This document shows positions 1-8,950 of a DNA stretch of 64,000 nucleotides, in pieces. A program made the position numbers and the translations under genes. The notes under the pieces are model-generated. The model was not told the DNA's origin and searched no databases. It saw only the letters and a list, made by a program, of their open reading frames with translations. This stretch comes from Terrimonas sp. (GTDB taxonomy: Bacteria; Bacteroidota; Bacteroidia; Chitinophagales; Chitinophagaceae): positions 62,001 through 126,000 of the forward strand of contig NZ_QCZJ01000003.1 of assembly GCF_003075435.1 (NCBI RefSeq), read 5' to 3'. Within the stretch, counting starts at the first letter, position 1. Each line of letters opens with the position of its first letter.

Positions 1-1127
1 ATTTCCATTTTTCTGATAGTCTTTTATACCTTTTTGCTATAACTGATAATGAAATTCAATCTACAACCATTCCTGTAAGTTCCCTTAATCTTGAGCAGGT
101 TACCCGGGTGCAAAAAGGGTTGGAACACGTAGAGCCGCTAAATGCTAAAGCAACCGATTCAGTGGTGCAGCATTTGTCTGCTGTGCTTATTCAGCCGGTT
201 TTCCCGCTTATTGAAAAGAAAAAAGAATGGATCATTTTACCGGATGGTGTATTCTATTATTTTCCCTTTGAAATTATCAAAAACCCCAAATCCGGGAAAG
301 CGCTTATTGATGATTACGCCATCAGCTATAATTTCTCTATTCAGTTTATAAACAAAAAAGAAAATATTAAAAAAGAAGAGCTACCTAAACTGGTTGCGGT
401 CGCGCCGTTTATTAATAAAGGATTATACTCTTACACAGATTCTGTTTTGCTGGAAAGGTTACCAGCAACTAAAATGGAGATAGCTGGTTTAAATGGTAAA
501 ATATTACTTGATACAAGCGCTACAAAATCAAAGTTCCTTGATCGCATAAATCATTATGACATTTTGCATCTTGCAACACATGCTGTAATGAATCCGGCTA
601 ACCCGTCTCAGTCATATATAGCATTTTATCCCGAAGACTCAACTAAAAATGATAGTTATAAACTTTACCTGAATGAATTATATAATCTTAATCTTGACTC
701 AACCCGGTTGATGTTGCTGAGTGCCTGTGAAACCGGTGTGGGAAAGTTGGTAGAAGGTGAAGGAGTAATGAGCTTAAGCAGGGGAGTGCTGTATGCCGGG
801 TGTCCCAGCGTAATAACTACCTTATGGCCCGCAAACGATCAGTCTACTGCATATATCATCAATCATTTTTATAAGTATATGGATGAGGGAAAAGACCTTA
901 CCACTGCCCTCAAATCTGCCAAACTGGATTTTATAAAAGATTACCCGGCACAAAGCGATCCATCATACTGGGCGCACCTGGTACTGGTTGGCAAAACGCA
1001 ATCACTATATAATGGTACTGCACAGGTGAATGTTCCGCTTGTAATTACTATTGCCGCAATCTTGCTTGCTGCATATGGGTTATGGTGGTATTTAAAACGT
1101 AGAAAGCCGGTAATGGTTAAAGGCTAA
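1..1127 (+). CDS. CHAT-domain protein, C-terminal part (5' end outside window)
   Basis: The frame is open from base 3 with no stop before 1125-1127, so the GTG at 108 is not the true start; the gene begins upstream of the window. What is visible is a CHAT (caspase-HetF-associated with TPRs) peptidase-like domain. The two expected catalytic sites are present: a His in ILHLATHA and a Cys in LSACETG, followed by the family's typical GxGExxxLSRGxxxAG stretch. Near the C terminus is one hydrophobic helix (VPLVITIAAILLAAYGLWW) followed by basic KRRK, so the protein is probably membrane-anchored with a short cytoplasmic tail. In Bacteroidota such proteins usually carry TPR repeats N-terminal to CHAT; these would lie outside the window. 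Substrate unknown. It converges with the methyltransferase gene; a 7-bp stem (CTTTCAA/TTGAAAG, 1129-1152) lies between them. Confidence 0.85.
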   Translation, partial: FHFSDSLLYLFAITDNEIQSTTIPVSSLNLEQVTRVQKGLEHVEPLNAKATDSVVQHLSAVLIQPVFPLIEKKKEWIILPDGVFYYFPFEIIKNPKSGKALIDDYAISYNFSIQFINKKENIKKEELPKLVAVAPFINKGLYSYTDSVLLERLPATKMEIAGLNGKILLDTSATKSKFLDRINHYDILHLATHAVMNPANPSQSYIAFYPEDSTKNDSYKLYLNELYNLNLDSTRLMLLSACETGVGKLVEGEGVMSLSRGVLYAGCPSVITTLWPANDQSTAYIINHFYKYMDEGKDLTTALKSAKLDFIKDYPAQSDPSYWAHLVLVGKTQSLYNGTAQVNVPLVITIAAILLAAYGLWWYLKRRKPVMVKG

Positions 1128-1140
1128 CCTTTCAAAATTA

Positions 1141-1830
1141 TTAAGTTGAAAGCTGGAATTCTTTTTTGAGAATCACACCATCCAGCCACTTTAATTTCCT
1201 TTTTCTATAGATGGGTTCATATTCAAACTCGAAGAAAGTTTCGATATGCCTGGGGCTTGCGTATAAAAAATAGATATCTCTTGGATGCTTTTGAAGTGAT
1301 ACTTCAACTTTTTCAAGAAATATTCTTATCGTTTCATCGTCAAAGGGATTGAACATAAAAAAAACAGATTCCCGTGGCTCTACTATATAATCAATAACAT
1401 TACCGCAGATGATCTCATAATTTATATTAGGGAAATCCTGTTTTAATTTTTTCATATGCTGTTTAGCTTCTTCACAAACTTCCTTTGCAAAGTCTATGCC
1501 TTTCAGGTGAGTGAAGCCAAAATGCGCGGCAACTACCAATGCTCTCCCCTTGCCACAACCAAGGTCAGAAAAAGAAGAGAGGCTTTCAATTGATTGTATT
1601 TTTTGTAATAAGCTTTCAAGAATAAAAAAATTTACTGCTTCGTAGCGGGAAGATTTGGAAATATCTCCGTTTTGAATAGTAAGATCGGGGAGTTCAGCCG
1701 GGGCAGTAGTGTTTATCTGATATTTTTTCTCACCTTTTATTTCATGCCTGAGCATAAATATCGCCAGCCGGAAATTCCAGTTTACCCCGAAATACCAGAA
1801 CAGTTTTATATAATCAATCCATTTTTTCAA
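1141..1830 (-). CDS. class I SAM-dependent methyltransferase
   Basis: 229 aa. A Rossmann-type SAM-binding motif I is visible (DLGCGKG, residues 89-95), followed by an acidic strand end (GIDFAKEVCEEA) and a motif-IV-like FNPFDDE. The N-terminal ~45 residues contain hydrophobic, aromatic helices that may associate with the membrane. The substrate cannot be told from sequence. The start overlaps the 3' end of recJ by 17 bp, so the two are probably co-transcribed with recJ and the prenyl synthase upstream. Confidence 0.8.
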   Translation of the reverse strand: MKKWIDYIKLFWYFGVNWNFRLAIFMLRHEIKGEKKYQINTTAPAELPDLTIQNGDISKSSRYEAVNFFILESLLQKIQSIESLSSFSDLGCGKGRALVVAAHFGFTHLKGIDFAKEVCEEAKQHMKKLKQDFPNINYEIICGNVIDYIVEPRESVFFMFNPFDDETIRIFLEKVEVSLQKHPRDIYFLYASPRHIETFFEFEYEPIYRKRKLKWLDGVILKKEFQLST

Positions 1831-3538
1831 TTGATGAACTTAATCTGAAGTCAATAATTTTGAGTTGAAGATTTTTTTCTCCATTCCATTCATTTTCCTC
1901 GATGGTAAAAACAATATCAACCGGTTGCCTGTTAAGCAGCAGGGGCATTTTTCCAGCCAGGTTAAAACCTATACCGCTTATCATCACATTGTCCTGCTTT
2001 AGGGAAAATTTGATGTGTTGTTCTTTTAATACCCGGGAGTTTCCGGTGTCAACTACATTTTTGCAGATAAAAACCGGGCGCATATTATCCGGTCCAAAAG
2101 GTTCCATTTGGCAAATGATATTATAAAAAGCAGGTTTTATGTCGGTAAGTTCAATTTCAGTATCAATGGTAATAACCGGTATTAACTGCTCGGGTGCTAT
2201 ACGCTCGCTCACCACCTCTTCAAACCTGATGCTGAAGGCTTCAACTTTTTCTGGTAATAAGGTCATGCCTGCTGCTGCAAAATGTCCTCCATATCCTAAC
2301 AGATGTTCCCTGCATTCGTGTATGGCTTCATATAAATTAAACCCGGGAACGCTCCTTGCACTTCCTGCAACAATTTCACCACTTTGAGTTAACACTATTG
2401 TGGGGCGATAAAATTTTTCAATCAATCTTGATGCCACTATGCCAACTACACCCTTGTGCCAGTGCGGTTGATATACAACCGTGGATTTTCTGTTGGTCAG
2501 CTCATAACTGTTCCGGATAATTTCAAGCGCTTCTTCTGTAATATTGCTGTCTGCCTCTTTCCTGTTGTCATTATCATTGTGCAGCTCTGCCGCAAAGGTC
2601 AAAGCTTTTTTATAGTCATTTTCAATAAAAAGCTGAACCGCTTTACGTGCATCATCCATTCTTCCGGCGGCATTTACCCTGGGAGCGATAACAAAAACAA
2701 GGTTAGTTATATGAAGGGTCGCTTTTTTAAAACCGCTTAATTCAATCAGTGCTTTTATTCCGACACAGGGATCTTCATTCACTTTTTTAATGCCATAAAA
2801 TGCAAGTGTCCTGTTTTCACCTGTAATCGGTACTATGTCGGCTGCAATGGCGGTTGCAACAAGGTCTAAATAACAAAAATATTCCTGATCCGGTAATTGA
2901 AGCCGGGATGCAAGAGCTGTTATCAGTTTAAACCCAACACCACAGCCACATAATTCTTTGTAGGGATAAGGGCAATCTTTTTGCTTGGGATTCAGTATAG
3001 CTGCCGCCCGGGGTAATTCAGCATCGGGCAGGTGATGATCGCACACAATGAAATTAATATTAAGCGAAGCCGCATAACGGATCAGGTCAGCAGACTTAAT
3101 GCCGCAATCGAGAGCAATAACCAGGGTTATACCCTGTTGTTTCGCAAAATCTATCCCTTGTTTTGAAACGCCATATCCTTCCCGGTAGCGATGGGGTATA
3201 TAAAATTGAATATTAGCGGGTACGTATATTTTCTGCAGAAACTGGTACATTATTGATACCGCTGTTGTACCATCCACATCATAATCACCAAAAACAAGTA
3301 TTTTTTCCTGATTTTTAAAAGCAGCTGACAAACGGTTTACTGCTTTGTCCATATCCTTCATTAAAAAAGGATCATGAAGAGAAGATAACTGGGGTCTGAA
3401 ATAAGATTTGGCATCCTCGTAATTGGTAATGCTTCTTTGAGCCAGAATATTACATAAGGCCGGATGAATTCTGAGGACATCATTAAGGTGCTTTGCGGTT
3501 TGCTGATCTGTTTTATTTATCGCCCATTTCTTATCCAT
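1814..3538 (-). CDS. recJ: single-stranded-DNA-specific exonuclease RecJ
   Basis: 574 aa, the normal length for RecJ, a Mg/Mn-dependent 5'-3' exonuclease of ssDNA used in recombination repair and mismatch repair. The DHH-phosphoesterase motifs are all present: GDYDVDG (84-90), ALDCG (142-146) and CDHHLP (166-171). The DHHA1 motif follows (GHFAAAGMTL), then a C-terminal OB-fold region. It lies 12 bp downstream of the polyprenyl synthase gene and overlaps the methyltransferase gene, which implies one transcript. Confidence 0.95.
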   Translation of the reverse strand: MDKKWAINKTDQQTAKHLNDVLRIHPALCNILAQRSITNYEDAKSYFRPQLSSLHDPFLMKDMDKAVNRLSAAFKNQEKILVFGDYDVDGTTAVSIMYQFLQKIYVPANIQFYIPHRYREGYGVSKQGIDFAKQQGITLVIALDCGIKSADLIRYAASLNINFIVCDHHLPDAELPRAAAILNPKQKDCPYPYKELCGCGVGFKLITALASRLQLPDQEYFCYLDLVATAIAADIVPITGENRTLAFYGIKKVNEDPCVGIKALIELSGFKKATLHITNLVFVIAPRVNAAGRMDDARKAVQLFIENDYKKALTFAAELHNDNDNRKEADSNITEEALEIIRNSYELTNRKSTVVYQPHWHKGVVGIVASRLIEKFYRPTIVLTQSGEIVAGSARSVPGFNLYEAIHECREHLLGYGGHFAAAGMTLLPEKVEAFSIRFEEVVSERIAPEQLIPVITIDTEIELTDIKPAFYNIICQMEPFGPDNMRPVFICKNVVDTGNSRVLKEQHIKFSLKQDNVMISGIGFNLAGKMPLLLNRQPVDIVFTIEENEWNGEKNLQLKIIDFRLSSSIEKMD

Positions 3539-3550
3539 CCTTTCTGTATA

Positions 3551-4513
3551 TTAAAGTTTTCTGTCGGTTGTGTAATTTACCAATTCTTCCAATGCATCGC
3601 GATTTTCGGAAGGAGGAAATTCGTGCAAGAGCTGAATAGCTTTGTTTTTATATGCTGTCATTTTTTCAAGCCCGTAACTGATGCCGCCCGCCAGCTTAAC
3701 CTGCTCTATTACATAGTTTACCTTTTCCTTATTCTTGTTTTGATTTTTGATGATATAAATGAGCTCCCGGCGTTTGGAAGGCGCTACTTTATTAAGCGTA
3801 TATATTAAAGGAAGCGTAAGCTTTTTTTCTTTGATATCATTGCCGGTAGGTTTTCCGATGGCATCACTGCCATAATCAAACAGGTCATCTTTAATTTGAA
3901 AGGCAACGCCGGCATATTCGCCAAACTGTCTGAATTTTTCAGCCAACGCTTCGTTCTGGGAAGCAGAATATGCGCCCGCAGAGCAGGCCGAAGCCAGGAG
4001 GGAAGCGGTTTTGGTTTTGATGATCTCAAAATAAATAGCTTCATTCAGGTTCAACCCGCGTGCTTTTTCAATTTGAAGCAATTCTCCTTCACTCATTTTC
4101 CGAACTGCTTCCGAGAGTATATGTAATATCCTGTAATCACCTCCATCAAGAGAAAGCAATAACCCTTTGCTCAAAAGATAATCGCCTACCAATACCGATA
4201 CCTTTGATTTCCATAAAGCATAGGTGGAAAAAAAGCCACGCCTTTCATATGATTCATCCACTACATCATCGTGAACAAGGCTGGCGGTATGCAGTAACTC
4301 CACCAGCGAGGCTGCCCTGTATGTGGCATCATTCACGCCACCGCAGAGCTTAGCCGAAAGCAATACAAACATGGGACGGAGTTGCTTCCCTTTCCTCTTT
4401 ACAATATATTGCATTATCCTGTCCAGAAGAGGAACATTACTTTTGACATATGCCTTGAATTTCGTCTCAAAAATACTGAGCTCTTCTGCTGTTAACTTTC
4501 TGGCTAAATTCAT
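3551..4513 (-). CDS. polyprenyl diphosphate synthase (long-chain trans-prenyltransferase)
   Basis: 320 aa. It condenses isopentenyl diphosphate onto an allylic primer to give long-chain (octaprenyl/heptaprenyl-type) diphosphate for menaquinone side chains. Visible motifs are GKQLRP (42-47), the first aspartate-rich motif HDDVVDESYERRG (D82, D83, D86) and the second, QIKDDLFDYG (D209, D210, D213). The chain length cannot be fixed from the motif alone; ispB/hepT-like is most likely. It is the first gene of the minus-strand group with recJ. The shared upstream gap with the divergent OmpA-like gene contains a perfect TTATCCACA nonamer (4560-4568). Confidence 0.92.
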   Translation of the reverse strand: MNLARKLTAEELSIFETKFKAYVKSNVPLLDRIMQYIVKRKGKQLRPMFVLLSAKLCGGVNDATYRAASLVELLHTASLVHDDVVDESYERRGFFSTYALWKSKVSVLVGDYLLSKGLLLSLDGGDYRILHILSEAVRKMSEGELLQIEKARGLNLNEAIYFEIIKTKTASLLASACSAGAYSASQNEALAEKFRQFGEYAGVAFQIKDDLFDYGSDAIGKPTGNDIKEKKLTLPLIYTLNKVAPSKRRELIYIIKNQNKNKEKVNYVIEQVKLAGGISYGLEKMTAYKNKAIQLLHEFPPSENRDALEELVNYTTDRKL

Positions 4514-4559
4514 TTTACTTCAAAAAAATGTAGCGAAACAACGCTATTATAATATATAA

Positions 4560-4568
4560 TTATCCACA
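4560..4568 (+). promoter_or_regulatory. isolated DnaA-box-like nonamer
   Basis: TTATCCACA, an exact match to the E. coli DnaA consensus, in the 177-bp gap between divergent ispB-like and ompA-like genes. A single 9-mer can occur by chance; no second box is seen nearby. Confidence 0.3.
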
Positions 4569-4609
4569 AACGGCTGCAAATTAGCAGTGTAATTTATATT
4601 TTTAAAAAA

Positions 4610-4640
4610 TTTGGTATTTACCCGTCATTCGATACTTTTG
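4610..4640 (+). promoter_or_regulatory. Bacteroidota-type promoter of the OmpA-like gene
   Basis: TTTG at 4610-4613, a 19-bp spacer, then TACTTTTG at 4633-4640. This fits the Bacteroidota sigma-A pattern TTG-N19-TAnnTTTG. The start codon at 4691 leaves a leader of about 45 nt. Confidence 0.6.
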
Positions 4641-4690
4641 CGTATCCTTCCCATGAAAACTCTGATTTATCACACATTATCTACAAAACT

Positions 4691-6355
4691 ATGGCAGCTA
4701 AAAGGTTTTTTTTATTGGTAGGTTTTTTTGCTCTGCTTAACACTTGCTTGTTTGCCCAGGAAACTTCAACAACCTCTGGTAGTTATGATTGGCGGGATTC
4801 TTCATTGATTCCTTCTTCAAGGTTAGCTCAGCATAACGAATTTTTAAACAATCAGTACAATTTTCCGGCAAAGCCAAGAAATCAGTGGGAAGTTGGTTTA
4901 AAAGTAGGAACATTTAATATTTTTGGTGATGTGCCTTCTCATTTCCCTACTCCGGGATTTGGTGTGCATGTTAGAAAGGCGCTGGGATACCTCTTCTCTT
5001 TGCGCGCTGAATACATATATGGCATGGCCAGCGGTATTAACTGGAAACAAAGAACAGCAGGTTATGCACAGCCCTGGCTTGACGCGGGATATGTTCCGGG
5101 AACCAATTATGTGTTTGATAACTATAAATCAAAGGTTCAGGACCTTTCTTTACAGGGTGTTTTAACTTTAAATAATATTCGCTTCCATAAGTCTAAAAAC
5201 GGCTTACTTTTTTATGCGCTGTTTGGTGTAGGCGCTACAGTTTATGACACCAAAACAAACGTTACTTCAGGCGGCGGAGCTTTATATAACTTCAATAATG
5301 TTTCCCCGCATAATGATTATAAAGAGCGCCGCCAAACTATTAAGGATGTGAGAAATATCCTTGATGCAGGCAGCTATAATGTAGATGCAGAAAATGACGG
5401 TAATGCAAGAGCTAAGCTGTTTGGTAATACATTAAGATTTTCAAGAACTGTGGGAGCTGGTATCGCGTTTAAGTTGAGCGACAGGCTGAACCTGGCTATT
5501 GAAGACAGATTGACTATAGTAAAGGATGACTTACTGGATGGTGTACGTTGGCAGAATGTAACTGTGCCAGGCGGCGGTCGTGTATTAAGCCCGGATTATG
5601 ATGTTTACAATATGGCAAGCATTGGTCTGAATATAAATATTGGTTCAAGATCAGTACAGCCTTTATGGTGGATAAACCCGCTTGATTACGCTTACAGCGA
5701 GTTAAATTCTCCAAAGCATATGAAAATACCCAAACCGGTATTGGATGATGCTGATGGAGATGGTGTTCCTGACCAATTTGATATGGAGCCTAATACTCCT
5801 GCAAGTGCTCCTGTTGACAGCCATGGGGTGAGCAGGGATACAGATGGTGACGGCGTACCTGATTATAAGGACAAAGAACTGATTACGCCAACAACCTGCC
5901 AGCCTGTTGATGCTGATGGCGTAGGTAAATGCCCATGCCCCGATGAATCTTGCTTTGACGGGTTTATGATGAAAAAAGGTGGAGCAAGTGATTGTGGAAT
6001 TGGTGATTTACCAAGTATTTCTTTCAATGCAAAAGCATTTAAAGTTAGCAAAGATGCTGAAGCAGTTCTTGCTAATGTAGCTGACAGATTGCGTCAAAAC
6101 CCGAATTGCCGCATAGTGGTTACCAGTTATACCTGCGAACCTTCTAAATCTTCACAGCAGCTAAGCTGGGATCGTGTAAATACTGTAATTAATTACCTGG
6201 TTGAAAAACAAGGTATTAGTTCAGATCGCCTGATCTTTAAATATGGCGAAACCGGTGGAGATTGCAATACTGTAGATTTAAGAGCTGCAGAACTGGGAGA
6301 TGAAGGTCCAAATACGGTACCTGCTCCGCATCCAAACCTGAGAAGAAGAAATTAA
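4691..6355 (+). CDS. OmpA-family outer membrane protein with TSP3-type calcium repeats
   Basis: 554 aa with a signal peptide (hydrophobic 5-20, cleavage near CLFAQ). Residues about 60-330 look like an outer membrane beta-barrel. Residues about 350-410 carry thrombospondin-type-3-like calcium repeats (DADGDGVPDQFD, DTDGDGVPDYKD). The C-terminal 425-540 is OmpA/MotB-like. The canonical peptidoglycan-binding GHTD aspartate appears replaced by Cys (SYTCEPS), while the Arg in LSWDR is kept. The linker and C-terminal domain contain an unusual number of Cys (CQP, KCPCPDESC, DCG, NCR, YTC, DCN), so disulfides are likely. A single-gene unit: own promoter upstream and a strong hairpin terminator downstream. 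Confidence 0.9.
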   Translation: MAAKRFFLLVGFFALLNTCLFAQETSTTSGSYDWRDSSLIPSSRLAQHNEFLNNQYNFPAKPRNQWEVGLKVGTFNIFGDVPSHFPTPGFGVHVRKALGYLFSLRAEYIYGMASGINWKQRTAGYAQPWLDAGYVPGTNYVFDNYKSKVQDLSLQGVLTLNNIRFHKSKNGLLFYALFGVGATVYDTKTNVTSGGGALYNFNNVSPHNDYKERRQTIKDVRNILDAGSYNVDAENDGNARAKLFGNTLRFSRTVGAGIAFKLSDRLNLAIEDRLTIVKDDLLDGVRWQNVTVPGGGRVLSPDYDVYNMASIGLNINIGSRSVQPLWWINPLDYAYSELNSPKHMKIPKPVLDDADGDGVPDQFDMEPNTPASAPVDSHGVSRDTDGDGVPDYKDKELITPTTCQPVDADGVGKCPCPDESCFDGFMMKKGGASDCGIGDLPSISFNAKAFKVSKDAEAVLANVADRLRQNPNCRIVVTSYTCEPSKSSQQLSWDRVNTVINYLVEKQGISSDRLIFKYGETGGDCNTVDLRAAELGDEGPNTVPAPHPNLRRRN

Positions 6356-6385
6356 TACACTGGTAATCAGTAGATAAATAAGAAG

Positions 6386-6415
6386 CAGACTCGTAAAAAA
6401 CGGGTCTGTTTTTTT
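6386..6415 (+). terminator. rho-independent terminator after the OmpA-like gene
   Basis: Stem CAGACTCGT / ACGGGTCTG (9 bp with one G-U), 5-nt A loop, followed by seven T. It begins 31 bp past the stop codon. Confidence 0.8.
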
Positions 6416-6505
6416 ATCAATACCTTAACGTCTTGCTAAAAATGATAAGATTACTTTTATTTTCTAGTAATCTGTTCTAAAAAAACTATTTTTGCCCGCC
6501 TTTTT

Positions 6506-7309
6506 ATGAGAGTATTTAAGATTTTAGCGTTATTTATCGGCTTTTCTGTTGTGTTTTCATCATGCTCTAAGTTTTCTAAAGTGATGAAAAGCAAAGACTA
6601 TGAATACAAGCTTCGTATGGCAGACCAGTATTTTGTAAAAAAGAAATACAGGCTTGCCCAGCAGTTGTACGAAGACTTATTCCCGGTTTTTAAGGGCTCA
6701 AATAAGTTTGAAGCCATTCATTATAATTTTGCCTATTGTGCCTATTATATGAAAGATTACCTTTCTGCTGAAAACCTGTTCAAGAATTTTCTGGAGTACT
6801 TTCCCAATAGTGCAAAAGCTGAGGAAGTTGATTATATGCATGCCTATTGTTTTTACAAGCAGTCACCAAAGCCGGAGCTTGACCAGACAAATACAGTGAA
6901 GGCGATGGGGCAAATGCAGACATTTATAAATACGCATCCCGGTTCCGAGCGAAATAAAGAGGCGCAGGAAATAATCTCCCAATGTTATAATAAATTGATT
7001 ACCAAGGATTATAAGAGTGCAGAGCTTTATTATAACCTCGGGCATTACCGTGCAGCAGCAGTGTCTTTTGCAACCTTACTGAATAGTTATCCCGACGCCC
7101 CTAATGCAGATGAATTTAAGCTTTGGGTTGTTAAATCTTATTATCGTTTTGCAACTTTAAGCGTTTTTGATAAACAGCCTGAACGTTACCAGCAGGTAAT
7201 TGACGAGGTGCAGGATTTCCAGGATAGATTTCCTGAAAGTAAACTATTGAAAGACGCCGAACGTTATTTAACTTTGTCTCAAAATAACATAAAAACCATC
7301 TCCCAATGA
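6506..7309 (+). CDS. bamD: outer membrane assembly lipoprotein BamD
   Basis: 267 aa. A lipoprotein signal peptide ends in FSSC (lipidated Cys20). The rest is helical TPR-like repeats with the family's pattern (YxxKxYxxAxxLYEDL, NFAYCAYYMKDYLSAENLFKNF, HPGSERNKEAQE). BamD is the essential lipoprotein partner of BamA in OMP insertion. The next gene starts inside its stop codon region (4-bp overlap). A -7-like TATTTTTG (6487-6494) ends 11 nt before the ATG, suggesting a very short leader. Confidence 0.9.
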   Translation: MRVFKILALFIGFSVVFSSCSKFSKVMKSKDYEYKLRMADQYFVKKKYRLAQQLYEDLFPVFKGSNKFEAIHYNFAYCAYYMKDYLSAENLFKNFLEYFPNSAKAEEVDYMHAYCFYKQSPKPELDQTNTVKAMGQMQTFINTHPGSERNKEAQEIISQCYNKLITKDYKSAELYYNLGHYRAAAVSFATLLNSYPDAPNADEFKLWVVKSYYRFATLSVFDKQPERYQQVIDEVQDFQDRFPESKLLKDAERYLTLSQNNIKTISQ

Positions 7310-7650
7310 GCAGATTAAGAAAACAATGGGGTACTAATACAACCGCTAACGTAGTGGAAACCAAGAATGTAGTTGATATTAAGGCTAAAACCGGAAATTT
7401 GTACGAATCAATCTCTATAATTGGAAAGCGTGCAAACCAGATCAATATAGCACTTAAGGAAGAGCTGCATAATAAACTGGAAGAGTTTGCCAGCCATACT
7501 GATAGCCTGGAAGAGATTCATGAAAACAAGGAGCAGATAGAAATTTCAAAAGCATATGAAAAAATGCCGAATCCGGCACTTTTAGCTACCCAGGAGTTTT
7601 TTGATGATAAGATCTTTTTCAGGAAGAATGATAATGATCTTTTCAGCTAA
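7306..7650 (+). CDS. rpoZ: RNA polymerase omega/Rpb6-like subunit
   Basis: 114 aa. It begins with the Bacteroidota omega pattern MSRLRKQWGTN..., has the Rpb6 core (NLYESISIIGKRANQI) and a lineage-specific acidic C-terminal tail (ENKEQIEISKAYEKMPNP). Omega stabilises the beta' subunit. It overlaps bamD by 4 bp and is followed by a strong terminator. Identification rests on pattern and on the conserved bamD-omega-coaBC order. Confidence 0.82.
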   Translation: MSRLRKQWGTNTTANVVETKNVVDIKAKTGNLYESISIIGKRANQINIALKEELHNKLEEFASHTDSLEEIHENKEQIEISKAYEKMPNPALLATQEFFDDKIFFRKNDNDLFS

Positions 7651-7680
7651 TACTATTTTAATATAATCTTTATATTTTTC

Positions 7681-7705
7681 GCGGCAATTATCAATTGCCG
7701 CTTTT
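7681..7705 (+). terminator. terminator between omega and coaBC
   Basis: Perfect 9-bp stem GCGGCAATT / AATTGCCGC with a 3-nt loop, followed by TTTT. It separates bamD-rpoZ from coaBC, so coaBC either has its own promoter or depends on read-through. Confidence 0.75.
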
Positions 7706-7750
7706 GTATTTTTAGGCTATCTTATCCTAAGCTACAATCATTCAAATTCA

Positions 7751-8950
7751 ATGCTGAAAGGAAAAAAAATTTTATTGGGCATCACCGGAAGCATCGCAGC
7801 TTATAAAGCCATTCTTGTAATAAGAGGGTTGGTTAAGAAAGGAGCTGACGTAAAAGTAATAATGACGCCTTCAGCAAAAGATTTTGTTTCTCCGCTTACC
7901 ATTTCAACACTATCAAAAAATGAAGTGTTGATTGATATTTTTAAAGAAGATTCCTGGGCAAACCACGTAATGCTTGGCAGGTGGGCTGATATTATGCTTA
8001 TTGCGCCGGTCAGTTGTAATACAATAGCAAAAATGGCAAACGGGCTTTGCGATAATCTGCTTCTTTCAGTATACCTTTCAGCTACCTGCCCGGTTATGAT
8101 TGCACCTGCAATGGATGAAGATATGTGGCTGCATCCTGCTACTCAAAAGAACATTTCGCTTTTAGGTTCATATGGCAATATTGTTTTACCGGTTGAAAAG
8201 GGCGAATTAGCCAGCGGTTTGGTAGGGCCGGGAAGAATGGCTGAGCCTGATACAATTATAACATACCTGGAAGATTATTTTAAGGACAGGCAGGTATTGG
8301 CGGGAAAAAAGGTCCTGGTTACTGCAGGCCCAACCTATGAGCATATAGATCCTGTCAGGTTCATTGGCAATCACTCAAGCGGTAAAATGGGAGTAGCGAT
8401 TGCTAATGATCTTGCAGGCAGGGGGGCAGAAGTAACCTTAGTGCTCGGTCCGGGCAATATATCGTTTAATTTTAATAGTGGGGTAAAGGTAGTACGTGTA
8501 AACAGTGCCCGGGAAATGTATGATGCGTGTGTTAATTCGTTTGAAGATGTGAACTTTGCAGTTATGTCGGCGGCGGTAGCAGATTATACACCGGTTACCG
8601 TGGCAAACGAAAAGATTAAAAAGAAAGATGAAAATCTGTTGCTGGAGTTAAAAAAAACAAAAGATATTTTAAAAAGTCTTGGTGAAAAAAAACGTGAAGA
8701 CCAGGTGCTGGTTGGTTTTGCATTAGAAACGAATAATGAAGAGGCTAATGCCCGTCAGAAAATGCAGCAAAAAAATGCTGATATGATCGTACTTAATTCT
8801 TTGCGCGATAAAGATGCCGGATTTAGTAAAGACACTAATAAAGTGACCATTTACTTTAAAAATGGCGAAGAGAAAAAATTTGATGTAAAAAGTAAAGAAG
8901 CAGTAGCTAAAGATATTGTTGATTGCATAATCCAATACCATCATGCGTAA
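7751..8950 (+). CDS. coaBC: bifunctional phosphopantothenoylcysteine decarboxylase/phosphopantothenate-cysteine ligase
   Basis: 399 aa, two enzymes of CoA synthesis. The N-terminal CoaC flavoprotein (about 1-180) has GITGSIAAYKA (10-20), the active-site His in WANHV (H72) and the substrate-clamp motif as PAMDEDMW (119-126). The C-terminal CoaB ligase (about 190-395) has VTAGPTYEHIDPVR and the HSSGKMG loop. Two residues differ from E. coli Dfp: PxMN is PAMD, and the flap Cys of ACG is Ser in LASGLVGPGRM. From memory these substitutions are common in Bacteroidota homologues. Its last 8 bp overlap the DUF4835 gene. Confidence 0.95.
   Translation: MLKGKKILLGITGSIAAYKAILVIRGLVKKGADVKVIMTPSAKDFVSPLTISTLSKNEVLIDIFKEDSWANHVMLGRWADIMLIAPVSCNTIAKMANGLCDNLLLSVYLSATCPVMIAPAMDEDMWLHPATQKNISLLGSYGNIVLPVEKGELASGLVGPGRMAEPDTIITYLEDYFKDRQVLAGKKVLVTAGPTYEHIDPVRFIGNHSSGKMGVAIANDLAGRGAEVTLVLGPGNISFNFNSGVKVVRVNSAREMYDACVNSFEDVNFAVMSAAVADYTPVTVANEKIKKKDENLLLELKKTKDILKSLGEKKREDQVLVGFALETNNEEANARQKMQQKNADMIVLNSLRDKDAGFSKDTNKVTIYFKNGEEKKFDVKSKEAVAKDIVDCIIQYHHA

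Noticed and set aside
1129-1152. 7-bp stem between the convergent CHAT and methyltransferase genes as a terminator
   Set aside because: It has a 10-nt loop, overlaps the methyltransferase stop codon and lacks a T run.
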